DNA from: Lineus longissimus
Lineage: Eukaryota; Nemertea; Pilidiophora; Heteronemertea; Lineidae
Reading direction: 5' to 3'
DNA: 64,000 bases
Assembly: GCF_910592395.1 (NCBI RefSeq)
Contig: NC_088312.1
Span: forward strand, 17,121,292-17,185,291
Positions 45,719-55,950 of the stretch are shown piece by piece. Every line of letters starts with the position of its first letter. Positions within the stretch are counted from its first letter, which is position 1. A program made the position numbers and the translations under genes. A model generated the notes under the pieces. The model was given only the letters and a program-made list of their open reading frames with translations. It had not been told where the DNA came from and did no database searches.

Positions 45719-46367
45719 TCATTATCGAGGGCTAGCTCTTGCTAACACAGCACCCATAAATAATAGACCACCAATTTGACCCCAGCTCCTTACTGCGGGA
45801 AAACCCAGGTCCAGCAACCGAAAGTACCAAAAATACATTTTTGTTTACATTTGAACTGCACACATACATTTGTTTACAATTTCTTTCCCCGCGAAATCTC
45901 GAACATCAGGTGACCTGCACTCGTGGATTGAAAATAACATTAACCTTAGTTCAGCAGGTCAACAGGTACAGGCTGTTCCAATCATCCCCCTACAGCCAGC
46001 TGTTCAACAGGTAATGTTAGCCACCCCACAGGGAGTGCAGGTGATTGATTAAGCCCCTGCATAACTAAACAGCAATGACTTGGCTTCTGTGAGTGGTGAG
46101 GAGAATCGACAGTGTCCGATTAAAAATCCCTCATTACTGCTCCGCTGAAGTAAATTTCCGAAAATAAACATGACGTTGCATCAGGATAACATATCGCCTG
46201 CAAACGTGCAAAATTTCGAGACGAAACACTGCACCCAAATGGCACTTTATCGAGCCGCCTTATAGTATTATGATATAGATTCAATAAGACATTTCTGTAG
46301 AAAACATCGAGTTTGTAATCCAGCTTCAAAAAAGCATTCAAAAACACTGAAAGGGTTGTTTGAATTA
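45719..46367. other. Intron, no gene seen
   Basis: Contains only short frames. No repeat partner was recognised. Confidence 0.4.
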
Positions 46368-46663
46368 GGCCACATCAAAAAATATTTATTTTGGGGTGAT
46401 TTTTCACCTCTGAAATGGCCCCTCGGTAGTCAAAGCAGCATACTAGAATGAGTCTGAAGCAAAGCATGATAGTTAGTGTCCATGTTTTTCAATTTAGCTC
46501 ATCCAATGCATTGTGCAAGACTCATTCCATGCTGCTTAAGGCTACTGAGGGGCCATTTCAGAGGTGAAAATCACCAAAAAAATAAATTTTTGGAAAAAAA
46601 AAACCTCCCTCCTCACTTTTTAGAGGTGTAACTGATGCTAAACCAACTTTTTTTTATGTGGCC
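46368..46663. mobile_element. Foldback MITE in the SAM-like gene intron
   Basis: The ends GGCCACATCAAAAAA and TTTTTTTTATGTGGCC are inverted. Inside, about 50 bp around TTTCACCTCTGAAATGGCCC face their inverse (GGGCCATTTCAGAGGTGAAA), and GCAGCAT...ATGAGTCT pairs with AGACTCAT...ATGCTGC. Nearly the whole 296 bp can fold into one hairpin. Confidence 0.75.
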
Positions 46664-47439
46664 ATATGGGAGGTAATCAAGATGTCCCCTCTCATGCACT
46701 GTGCTACTAGATTAGGCTGAAGTTATAGAATGTCACGTTAAGTTTTCAGGGCAACTACTTGAATTTCTTACTGAGTGTTTATTACATTACTTCATTCTTT
46801 TTTCTTTTCAGATTGACATCACAACGATTCAGCTAATGAACGATGAACAATTAGCGGTATACATCCCACATTTCGGAGATCGCCTTGCCACAGTACAGTT
46901 TTGTAACAACTTTGCGAAGTCCGTATCTCACTCTGTAACCATTGGCATGACCACCAAAAAGAGGAAAGACAATCTAATTGAAAAATTAAGGAAAAGGTTT
47001 AAAACCAATAGCGAGGGAAACAAAGAGTTATGCGGCCGCAACTCTAAAAAAGATCGGGTGGTTGAAGTCGGCTGGACCCATTTTGATCAATCTTCACTAA
47101 CCTACAAGCAAGTGCGCAAACACAACGGAGGGGGCACTAGACATGTGCGTGTGGACAAACAAGCAATGACGTTCTGAAAAAGGCAATCGATATATTTTTC
47201 CCCAATTGCCTTTTCCCCGAAAGGACCAGCAACTGACTTCGCATTTTCATTAAAAGATTTCAAAGGGTCAGATATTCAAGATGACATCACTCTCGGCGAA
47301 ATGTATGATATCACTTAAATGCGCTCATTACGATTTTACATGGCAACAAGCAAGAAAGGGTGTGATAACGACGACGACGATGATGACAGTGATATAATGG
47401 GAGCTACAATGCATTCAAGTCCCGCCTCACGAATCCAAC

Positions 47440-47761
47440 AAACCCAGCCATCCCGCGCCCAGGGTAGAGCGCCAGCAGAGTTCCTACCTAACTCACAAAC
47501 ACAGCCATCTCACGCCGAGGGTAGAGTGCCAGCAGAGTTCCTACCTAACTCACAAATCCAGCCATCCCACGTCGAGGGTAGAGTGCCAGCAGAGTTCCGA
47601 CCTAACTCACAAACACAGCCATCTCACGCCGAGGGTAGAGTGCCAGCAGAGTTCCTACCTAACTCACAAACACAGCCATCCCACGCCAAGGGTAGAGTGC
47701 CAGCAGAGTTCCGACCTAACTCACAAACCCAGCCATCCCACGTCGAGGGTAGAGTGCCAGT
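47440..47761 (+). repeat. 57-bp coding minisatellite (19-aa repeat)
   Basis: Five full and one partial copies, each encoding a variant of TQPSHAEGRVPAEFLPNSQ. The period of 57 keeps the frame, and variation (HAEG/HVEG/HAKG) is mostly at one position. It forms a disordered linker between the GGGTR and HECT-like parts. Confidence 0.9.
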
Positions 47762-48633
47762 AACTGATGAACTGCCTGTAGGGCCACTTACGTCAACACC
47801 GCAACAGATGTATATGGAAGAAACAATACAGTTCGGGCCGTTATTGGGATTGGACTTTCTGGAACCCTTGGATGACACGGTGCCACTACAACCTGACTTC
47901 GAAAAAGACCCGAGGCAGCTTATCATAAAGGGGTCGTCTTGTCTCAATGACATGATAAAGGCATTTTCAGATGAGTCGATTGGGTCCGAACGACTGTACT
48001 GCAGGTGGAAAGCGGACAGTGGCGATCTTGAGGCTGCTGTTGGTGATGGGGTGTTTCGAGATTGCGTCTCTCAATTCTGGATCGAGTTTTACAGTCAGTG
48101 CACAGTTTGCGGCCAGTGTTGCAAAGTGCCTTTCCTCAGACACGATTTCACGAGTGAGAAATGGAAAGCTATCGCGAGAATATACCTTATTGGCTGGCGC
48201 AGGGCTTGACGACAGGACGACAAGATATTTCTCAGATTCTCTAAGGGAGCCGACTTGTTTTTGGGCCATCCACTAGAAATCAACTTCTCCAGGCTTACTG
48301 GCCTAGAACGATGCCCATTTGGGCACACCTGTGGGTACGGATTAGATGTACCTGTTGACTACGAGAGCTATCCGGAGTTTCGAGATGTGTTTACAAATAT
48401 TCTGAACAGCGACCAATGGGAAATGGACCAGGTTTAAAGCAAAAACATCCAAGTATGAGACTGCAACATTTACTGCATACCTGAAACTGTATACTGTTTA
48501 GTGATTGCATTCCATGATAAAAAACAAGAACTATCTGGCGTTTTGGAACATTCGTAACGTAATCATAGCCGTAATTACCACTCATGTTTAAGGTGGTAAC
48601 CACTGGTGCGCTACTTGTTCCAGTGCTAACCTT

Positions 48634-49195
48634 TTGTCAGCCCGCATCATTAGCAGAGTATAATTAGTAATTAAGGGCTAACCTTCCAATCAAGCAAAAT
48701 AAGGGCTAACTTGTAGAGGTCCGCAGCATTAGCATATTAAGCGTTACTTTTCGTCAGCCCGCATCATTAGCAGAGTATAGGTAGTAATTAAGGGCTAACC
48801 TTCCAATCAAGCAAAGTAAGGGCTAACTTGTAGAGGTCCACAGCATTAGCATATTAAGCGTTACTTTTCGTCAGCCCGCATCATTAGCAGAGTATAGGTA
48901 GTAATTAAGGGCTAACCTTCCAATCAAGCAAAGTATGGGCTAACTTGTAGAGGTCCGCAGCATTAGCATATTAAGCGTTACTTTTCGTCTTCCCGCATCA
49001 TTAGCAGAGTATAGGTAGTAATTAAGGGCTAACCTTCCAATCAAGCAAAGTAAGGGCTAACTTGTAGAGGTCCGCAGCATTAGCATATTAAGCGTTACTT
49101 TTCGTCTGCCCACATCATTAGCTGAGTATAGGTAGTAATTAAGGGCCAACCTTCCAATAAAGCAAAGTAAGGGCTAACATGTTGAGGTCCGCAGC
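48634..49195. repeat. 117-bp satellite, five copies
   Basis: Units start at 48638, 48755, 48872, 48989 and 49106, exactly 117 bp apart. Each has GCATCATTAGCAGAGTATAG, GGGCTAACCTTCCAATCAAG and GCAGCATTAGCATATTAAGC. Copies are highly similar, so amplification is recent. The repeated GGGCTAAC element appears twice per unit. Confidence 0.93.
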
Positions 49196-50190
49196 ATTTT
49201 TCTTTAATGGGTGTGAAGTGGCATTAAGACAAGTTTATTGCTTTGTATTATTGCGTACATACCAGTGCATATTTCATTGCATTACTGATAACAGACAACG
49301 CAATATCGGACGTCAAAATGCACCTTGTTTTCTGATCTTAACTCTGTTTTAACCCTCTCTAAAATCTAGGGTAGATACACTCGTGCATACTCAGTGGATC
49401 AAACTACATCACTAATTCAAATATTTGACTTAGAGCAATATAGCGGTACCTTAACATAATTTGAAGTAAATGTATCTGAATGACTACGGTAAACACACAA
49501 AAATCATCTTACTATGGAGATAATCTTTGCCACGAAAAGCCATTTTGGTTAATCCCCTTCTAATCCATTTATGGTATTCTCTTTGTTGGGAAAAGATAAT
49601 GATCAATTTAAACTCTGCCGTGGACAAAATTATGATCTGGGGCAAAAGGACGGTGTGTTCTAATATTGGTAACGATCATCTCTGAATAAGACGTTTTTTT
49701 GTGAAATTGATGGCAAGAGACTAATAAATTCTTATAGAAATCATTTATTCATACATTGTCTTTTTGATTAGCTTTGCCTTTGAATGAACGAAATAATTGA
49801 ACGCATATCCAGGTATGCCTGCAGGAGAAGGAATGTTGTAAACTAATGTTTATAGTTATAGAAGTAAAAAAGCCCAGAAGGCTCATTCGACAAAACTTAC
49901 TTCGACAAAATTGATTTCGACAAAACTCACTTTGACAAAATCGACCAATCAAATGGTGTTTTACATACCTACCTATGAGTTTTACATAGGTAGGCCATGG
50001 TTGGTATTTAGGTCATAGTAGCAGTGCATAACAAACGGCGAAACACTGCTATACTAAAATCGGCCGGGTCAGGCTCGAACGATGACAATTATTTTGGAAT
50101 TTGTAACCAGGTCCGAAATTCAGTCCACAGCACCCTTCTGTCATGTCTCTGTGTATTTCCTTTCATCGCTTAACATGCCAAACACGCGCC
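49196..50190. other. No gene seen
   Basis: AT-rich. Includes a short imperfect tandem of TTCGACAAAACTTAC-like 16-18-bp units at 49884-49945. Confidence 0.4.
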
Positions 50191-50375
50191 TATTCTAAGT
50201 CATAAGTGCAATGAGAATGTCTCTCAGAGTAGTGTATAAATGTCAGGATTTCGGAGGGGGGGGGCACCAGACCGTTCTATTCTAAGTCATAAGTGCATTG
50301 AGAATGTCTCTCAGAGTAATGTATAAATGTCTGGCTTCGTCAGGTTTTTTTTGGGGGGGGGGGGGGCACCAGACC
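50191..50375. repeat. ~87-bp tandem duplication with G-runs
   Basis: CTATTCTAAGTCATAAGTGC through GTGTATAAATGTC occurs at 50191 and 50278. Each is followed by a G-run and GGCACCAGACCGTTCT. Confidence 0.85.
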
Positions 50376-50627
50376 GTTCTCTTCCATCAGGATGCAACAT
50401 AGTTCAAACATGTCCTCATCGCAAGGATACTGCAACTGAAATGTGCAATATTCCTCACAGGCTCTCACTTTTGCGTCGTCAGCTTCACAGATGTAGTCGA
50501 CTGTATCAAACTAATCCTAATGCCGAACCGCTCTTTGAGAACAGCGAGGATTTCCTTCTGATTCAGCGCAAGACCGAACAGTTCCTTAATGATGGCATCC
50601 ATCTTGAGCTCACCAGCCTCGTTTCCG

Positions 50628-50970
50628 TAAGTCAGGCACCTGAGTTAGTAAGTCAGGCGCCTGAGATAGTAAGTCAGGCGCCTGAGTTAGTAAGTCAGGC
50701 GCCTGAGTTAGTAAGTCAGGCACCTGAGATAGTAAATCAGGCGCCTGAGTTAGTAAGTCAGGCACCTGAGATAGTAAATCAGGCGCCTGAGTTAGTAAGT
50801 CGGGCACCTGAGATAGTAAGTTGGGTGCCTGAGTTAGTAGGTTGGGCGCCTGAGATAGTGAGTCAGGCGCCTGAGTTAGTAAGTCGGGCACCTGAGATAG
50901 TAAGTTGGGCGCCTGAGTTAGTAAGTTGGGCGCCTGAGTTAGTAAGTCAGGCGCCTGAGTTAGTAAGTCA
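50628..50970 (+). repeat. Right palindromic minisatellite, ~16 x 21 bp
   Basis: The unit GTAAGTCAGGCGCCTGAGTTA has variants in which the palindrome is changed (GGCACC, GGTGCC, TTGGGCGCC). It forms the right inverted end of the 7-kb unit. The array stays open as a heptapeptide repeat (LVSQAPE), which is a by-product of the 21-bp period. Confidence 0.9.
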
Positions 50971-51117
50971 GTAAACAATCAAATCACCTTCTCTTCTTCC
51001 TTCCCAAAACATGGCTGAGCTAGCATAGTGGCAAAGGGGGTCCAAAATGTCTTTTGTGGAACTTTTGACAAAATATTATCTTTTCCCCCCCCCCCCCCCA
51101 GAGGGCCATTGCCTCCC

Positions 51118-51215
51118 CCAGGCCAAATGAAATGGTCCAGGGACCATGTGCTCACCTGTGTCAAAGGGGAGGCTATGGAGTCAGTGATTCTGACATTGGT
51201 ACCCGATTTCAGTAA
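51118..51215 (-). mobile_element. Family A Helentron 3' end, inverted
   Basis: Read on the minus strand it gives ACCAATGTCAGAATCACTGA, then CTTTGACACAGGTGAGCACA and TGGTCCCTGGACCATTTCAT, matching 43395-43475. Only the last ~95 bp of the element are present. Confidence 0.85.
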
Positions 51216-51885
51216 GAATACACTCCCCTCGTGAGTCCTCATTCATTCAGATAGGCTATGTATGCCCTATCCTGGCGCTGTGCATTTGCCATTGTCAAGA
51301 TAGGGGTGATCTGTCATTTTCATTTCGGGCTGGGCAGCCTGAGTGGTAATATGGGAAGTCAGGTTAGTGTCCCTTTAAAGTGTGGGTAAAACATGATTGA
51401 GAAACTAAATAGAGCCTAACACTACAGGCTCCTCTGCACACAGGCCAGCACCAGCATAGGCCTGGAAGCATGCGGATGATGCACACACACTGCCCAGTGC
51501 ATTATCACATGGTCCTCCTGTGAAATGTCAACAGTGAATAATCTGCACCAGAATGACATAATTTTGAGAGAAATTGGAGAAATTAATATTTCTTGTTGTA
51601 CTATAGTTCATGAACAATGAAACTGACAGTGATCTTTGAGTTGGGAAGGTTTATAGTGGTTAAAATTTGGACTTTACCTTTAACTAAGTTTTCTCTCAGC
51701 TGCTCAGTGTCACTCTCTGTAGTAATCTGACCAATTGTGCAATAACCACAAGGGCCTCTAGCAATAAATGGTAGAGGGGTTAATGCATTGCTAAAATGGG
51801 GTCTGGTCTGCTCTCACTCTGTAGTTACACCTGCCTTGGAAGTTCTTAGAGTTCTAGTGTTGTAAGAGGGGAAGGAGGAGGGGAG
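51216..51885. other. No gene seen
   Basis: Unassigned sequence. No splice-bounded frame was recognised. Confidence 0.4.
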
Positions 51886-51950
51886 GAGGTGGGGTCAGGG
51901 GTGGGGTCAGGGGTAGGGTCAGGGGTGGGGTCAGGGGTGGGTGGGTCGGG
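51886..51950. repeat. G-rich minisatellite
   Basis: Repeats of GGGGTCAGGGGTG (12-13 bp), about five copies. Confidence 0.85.
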
Positions 51951-51969
51951 GGGGATGAAAAGGGGCAGG

Positions 51970-52573
51970 TGAGCCAAAAAATTAATGTGGAGGATATATG
52001 ATGTAACACTGCAAGAAGTACCTGCCATATTTTATTCAAATTTTTCAGACGTAGGCGAGTAATCGCATATTTTCATTGTTGACCTTTGGCCCCCTATTGG
52101 CCAAACCGTAAATTGTATGACGCCACGATTCAGTCTCTGAGTAAAGGTCGCCCAAGGGTATATATGTACCAAGTTTGAGTTCAATAGCCTCAGCGGTTAC
52201 AAAACGTGCCACCATTGACTAACAGCGGTGCCGTCGGCGAACTTTGACCTATCTTACCTTGAAAATTAGGTCAAATCAAAAACCCGGAGGATATGTGATG
52301 TCCCATTAGTAGAAGTACCTACCATATTTTTTTCAAATTTTTCGGACCAGTAATAAGGGAGAAAACGCATTTCTTCATTTTTTACCTTTGGCCCCCTGGT
52401 GGCCAAAGCGTGAAACATATGAGACCGCGTTTTGGTCTCTGAGTAGTGGTCACCAAGGGGTACATGTGTACTAAGTTTCAGTTCAGTGGCTTAAGCGGTA
52501 ACAAAACGTGCCACCCATGTCTAACGACGACGGACGCTGCGTGATGGTAAAGGCTCACAGGTGAGCCAAAAAG
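51970..52573 (-). mobile_element. Family A Helentron-like copy, inverted
   Basis: Read on the minus strand: TTTTTGGCTCACCTGTGAGC (start at 52573, a hairpin), CATGGGTGGCACGTTTTGTT, GCTTTGGCCACCAGGGGGCC, a second monomer, and an end near 51971. The copy lacks the usual 3' terminus. Confidence 0.8.
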
Positions 52574-52798
52574 GGAGTCACCGCCATCAAAAACTCACCT
52601 CGCATACTGCTTCCACATGTTGCTAGTTTGATATGCTAGCCTGCAGCGACAACCATTGTGAACGTGATAGCTTGTCACCATCTTTGTATCCAGTTACATG
52701 TAAAACCATATGGACTGCTCTCTGGCCGTAGGCCTCTAGTAAAACTTGCCCTTGTCCAAATGAACAGTTGGTAAAATGATAAAGACATTTTTTTTCAG
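52574..52798. other. Intron directly before UTP11 exon C
   Basis: Unique-looking intron sequence with a T-rich tract leading to TTTTTTTTCAG. Confidence 0.5.
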
Positions 52799-52917
52799 TG
52801 TCCACATTTGACCCTGCTAAGCATCTTGGAACCCACCCTACATCACTTGACAGAATATACAACAGACCCACAAAGGATACATTAAAGAAACAAGAGTTTG
52901 ATGCTGAAATATTACAG
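52799..52917 (+). CDS. UTP11: UTP11 exon C
   Basis: After TTTTTTTTCAG the exon starts in phase 1 with TG, completing a Val codon from exon B. It reads VSTFDPAKHLGTHPTSLDRI then YNRPTKDTLKKQEFDAEILQ, and ends before GTACGT. The pattern F-D-x-A-x-H-L-x-T, then D-R-(I/V)-(Y/F)-N-R-P, is characteristic of UTP11. Three exons matching consecutive UTP11 segments in phase, over 40 kb, make a real host gene very likely. The Lys/Arg-rich C-terminus (one or more further exons) was not found up to 64000, so the gene continues beyond the window or is lost. Confidence 0.9.
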
Positions 52918-53091
52918 GTACGTATAAATTACCTCAACATGCTAAATGGCTGGGTTTGTGTGGGTCCGAAGGGCATCAGCAAGAAATTTGTTTTACTCTT
53001 AGTGCCTAAAGGCATATTGTTGTTGCATCACTAGCCTGCTACTCCCAATTTCACTTTCAAAAAGGACTGCCATGGCAAAATTAGATGACTT

Positions 53092-53202
53092 CTTGGCTCA
53101 CCGTAGGAGAGTCCATTTAATACTGCAGTGCCCGTCATTGACGTCGCCGTCTGCCGGTATCCTGTTTCAAAAACAGTGGCACATTTCTTAACTACTAGGG
53201 CT
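53092..53202 (+). mobile_element. Family A 5' fragment, split by a MITE
   Basis: CTTGGCTCACCGTAGGAGAG to ACATTTCTTAACTACTAGGG. The monomer resumes at 53678 (GGGCTATGAACTTTAAACTT) for about 30 bp. Confidence 0.8.
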
Positions 53203-53677
53203 CACCCAGGGGAAGATGTTCTCCAAATTACCGAGCATCTTATCAGGCCTTCCAACTTACCGAGCAGACTGCTGGATAGTGCTTCTTGAGGCCTGCCTCA
53301 CAAGAAAAACATCCAAATGAGCGCTCGTTGGTAAATTTTCTAAAATAAGCTGTGTCCATCTTGGTAACATGGACAATATGTCATCATATGCACTAAATTT
53401 TGAGGTAAATTAACTGGTGGGTTACTCGATGGTGCAAGCACAAAATCTAACCATGCATATTTCACAATTTTTTTGGTTGCCATAGATTAAACCAGTAGTG
53501 CATTTTTCCCTGGAACCTTATTATCAGATGAAGAGAACAATATTTCATTGAAAGACCCAACAACACAGTTTTTGCTAACTTTATTAGATAAAAATTCCTT
53601 TCCCAGGACATCAAGCTAGGCAAACTTGAAGGCCTGATAAGAAGCTCGGCAATGTGGGGAATTTATTCTTTAGGGTG
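53203..53677. mobile_element. MITE with CACCC ends and 5-bp duplication GGGCT
   Basis: Ends CACCC...GGGTG; the first about 50 bp of each end align (both reach CCGAGC at position 34 and then TCTTATCAGGCCTTC). GGGCT flanks it at 53198-53202 and 53678-53682, confirmed by the intact monomer text TAGGGCTATGAACTT. A CAC start with a 5-bp GC-rich duplication recalls Transib/RAG-like elements. No transposase in 475 bp. Confidence 0.85.
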
Positions 53678-53841
53678 GGGCTATGAACTTTAAACTTTTC
53701 TTTGCGTTAATAATTTCTACTGTGAAAGACGTGGTCATGAATAAGAGAGAAAAGTTACCCTGCCTGGTTAGGGCCCGTGCTAGGGGTGGTGGTGGTGGTG
53801 GGGGGAGGGCGAGGGGATGGGGTGTGCAATCACTCTCCTAT

Positions 53842-55950
53842 AATTATGCCCCTGCATAGTGGGGGCATTATGAACTCGGGTGGTTTCCGGCTGCGCCGCA
53901 CTGAATTCCGGACTTTAACTCAAGAACCCCTTGTTCGGCTGACTTGGAATTTTTAGGGGGTGTTGGCCTCATGTGTCAAAGGGTCCTTATTGATTTTGGG
54001 TGTGTTCCTAAATCCAATATGGCCGCCAGCCGCCATCCTAGGTTTTTACATTCCCGCTTGTTAATTGAAGAACCAGATGTCTGACAGACTTCAAACTTTT
54101 GTGCTGTACTGGCCTATGGTAGGGGTGGTTCCCTACTGATTTTGGGCGCGATCCAAAATCCAATATGGCCACCACCCACCAACTTAGGTTTTTGTAACTC
54201 GATCGTTAACTAAAAAACTAGAGGTCTGACAGTCTTAAAACTTTTGTGGTGTAATGGTCTTCGGTAGGGGAGGTTCCCTATCGATTTTGGGCGGTTTCCA
54301 AAATCCAATATGGCCGCCAGCCGCCATCTTAGTTTTTTTGCATTCCGCTCGTTAATTGAAGAACCACATGTACGACAGACTTTAAGCTTTTGTGGTGTAA
54401 TGGCCTATGGTAGGGGGGTTCCCCACTGATTTTGGGCGCAATCCAAAATCCAAGATGGCCGTCAGTTGGCATCTTGGATTTTTAGCAATTCCGACCTATA
54501 ACTCCAAAAGCAGTTGTGTGAGGGAGATGATATTTCTGTGGTATGATCGCATAGGGTAAGGGAGGTGCTGTATAATTTTCTGGCCCAGTCGATATTCAAT
54601 ATGGCCATCTTGGATTTTCCATTCCTGATTATAAATCAAGAACAGGTAGCCTGATTGATCTCTAAATTCTATGGTGTAATAGGGTGGATTGGGAAAGGTT
54701 CCCTATCGATTTTGGTCGAACTCCGAAATTCAATATGGCCACCAATAGGCCATCTTGGATTTCCCATCCGGATTATAACTCAAGAACAGGTAGCCCGATT
54801 GATCTTTAAATTCTATGGTTCAATAGGGTGGATTGGGGGAGGTTCCCTATAGATTTTCGTTGCGCTCCTTAATTCAATATGGCTACCAAGAGGCCATATT
54901 GGATTTTGCAGTCCGTACTTGAGCCCGATTGATCTCTAAATTCTATGGTGTAATAGGGTGGATTGGGAAAGGTTCCCCCATCGATTTTGATCAAATTCCG
55001 AAATTCAATATGGCAACCAAGAGGCCATCTTAGATGTCCCATTCGGGATTATAACTCAGGAACAGGTAGCCCGATTGATCTTTAAATTCTATGGTTCAAT
55101 AGGGTGGATTGGGGGAGGTTTCCTATAGATTTTCATTGCACTCCTAAATTCAATATGGCTACCAAGAGGCCATATTGGATATTGAAGTCCAGACTCAAGA
55201 ACAGGTGGCCTGATTGATCTCTAATTTCTATTGTGTAATGGGTAGATAAAGAAAGGTTCCCCATCGATTTTGGACCCGACCCAAAATTCAAGATGGCCGC
55301 CAATCCACCATCTTTGTTTTTGCATTCTGCCCCATCAGTCAAGAACCAAATGAGTGACAGACCTGAAACTTGTTGTCCTAGGGAAGAGAAGGTTCCCTAT
55401 CAATTTTGAACATGACCCGAAAACCAGAATGGTCGCAAGGCCACCAAATTGGTTTTTGGCATTCCACCCCATAACTCAAGAACCAAGAAAGTGACAGACC
55501 TGAAACTCTTTTGGTGTGATGACCTAGTGTAGAGGAGATTCCCTATCGATTTGGGCTATCATGGTCGCAAGGCCACCATCTTTTCTTTCTCGCCTTCCCC
55601 CAACAACTCAAGAACTGGTTGATTCAAAGACATGAAACTTATGTGGTGTGTTGAACTAGTGTAGGGGAGGTTCTCTATCAATTGTGGACCTGATCCATAA
55701 TCGAGCATGGCTGCCACGCCGCCATCTTGTTTTTTCACTTTCTGCCCCATAACTCCAGAACTGGTTGAGTGACATACCTGAAATTTCTGTGGTGTAATGG
55801 CCTAGTAAAGGGGAGCTTTCCTATAGATGTATGACCTACACAATAGCCAACATGGCTGCCAGGCTGCCATCTTTCCTTTACAGCCCATAACTTCAAAACC
55901 AGTTTATTGACAGGCCTGTGGACACTTGTGCCCACGGAGCGGGGGCATAC
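53842..55950 (+). mobile_element. Hairpin-ended element built of ~145-bp monomers
   Basis: The 5' hairpin is TTATGCCCC-TGCATAGT-GGGGGCATTA (53844-53870); GCGGGGGCATAC near the 3' end (55939-55950) is its partial inverse, with a hairpin GTGG...CCAC before it. Between are about 13 diverged monomers with CCAATATGGCCGCCAGCCGC, AACTCAAGAACAGGTAGCC-type and GGTTCCCTATCGATTTTGG. Plan and monomer style match the element at 36322-39204. No gene. Confidence 0.65.

Larger units (their letters stand above)
45067..48437 (+). pseudogene. SAM-like / GGGTR-domain / HECT-like gene, broken
   Basis: Exon 45067-45144 (after TTTCATTTCAG, before GTATGT) encodes DEQLREFLLLERKLPNEVVD and MREEK. It joins in phase 0 to exon 46812 (after CTTTTCAG), IDITTIQLMNDEQLAVYIP then FGDRLA, a SAM-like helical domain. 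Next is RVVEVGWTHFDQSS and KHNGGGTRHVRV, a small domain known from G2E3-like animal proteins. Two frameshifts (47165-47215) and a TAA at 47316 follow. Then come 19-residue repeats, and DGVFRDCVSQFW and VPFLRHDFTSEKW, resembling the start of a HECT-like ubiquitin-ligase lobe. A TGA at 48207-48209 and a final TAA at 48435-48437 end it with no catalytic Cys lobe. Cargo of the 7-kb unit. Confidence 0.65.
43960..50982 (+). mobile_element. ~7.0-kb unit with minisatellite inverted ends and HECT-like cargo
   Basis: Left end: about 2.5 copies of ACTCAGGCGCCTGACTTACTA followed by TACGAAAACGAGACTGGT (to 44038). Right end, inverted: about 16 copies of the same 21-bp unit (50628-50970) preceded, read inward, by TACGGAAACGAGGCTGGT. 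Because the match goes past the minisatellite into unique sequence, the ends are true inverted repeats. Inside lie a broken SAM-like/HECT-like gene, a foldback MITE, repeat R2 and a 117-bp satellite. No transposase was recognised. A target duplication could not be fixed. Both flanks carry family A Helentron 3' ends in opposite orientation. Confidence 0.65.

Noticed and set aside
48634-49195. Regular 117-bp repeats that might suggest a CRISPR array
   Set aside because: The whole unit is repeated with no variable spacers, and the window is animal nuclear DNA.
50327-50974. A 215-residue frame ending in LVSQAPE repeats
   Set aside because: The heptapeptide follows from the 21-bp minisatellite. 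The same array is also open on the opposite strand, which is a sign of period, not of coding.
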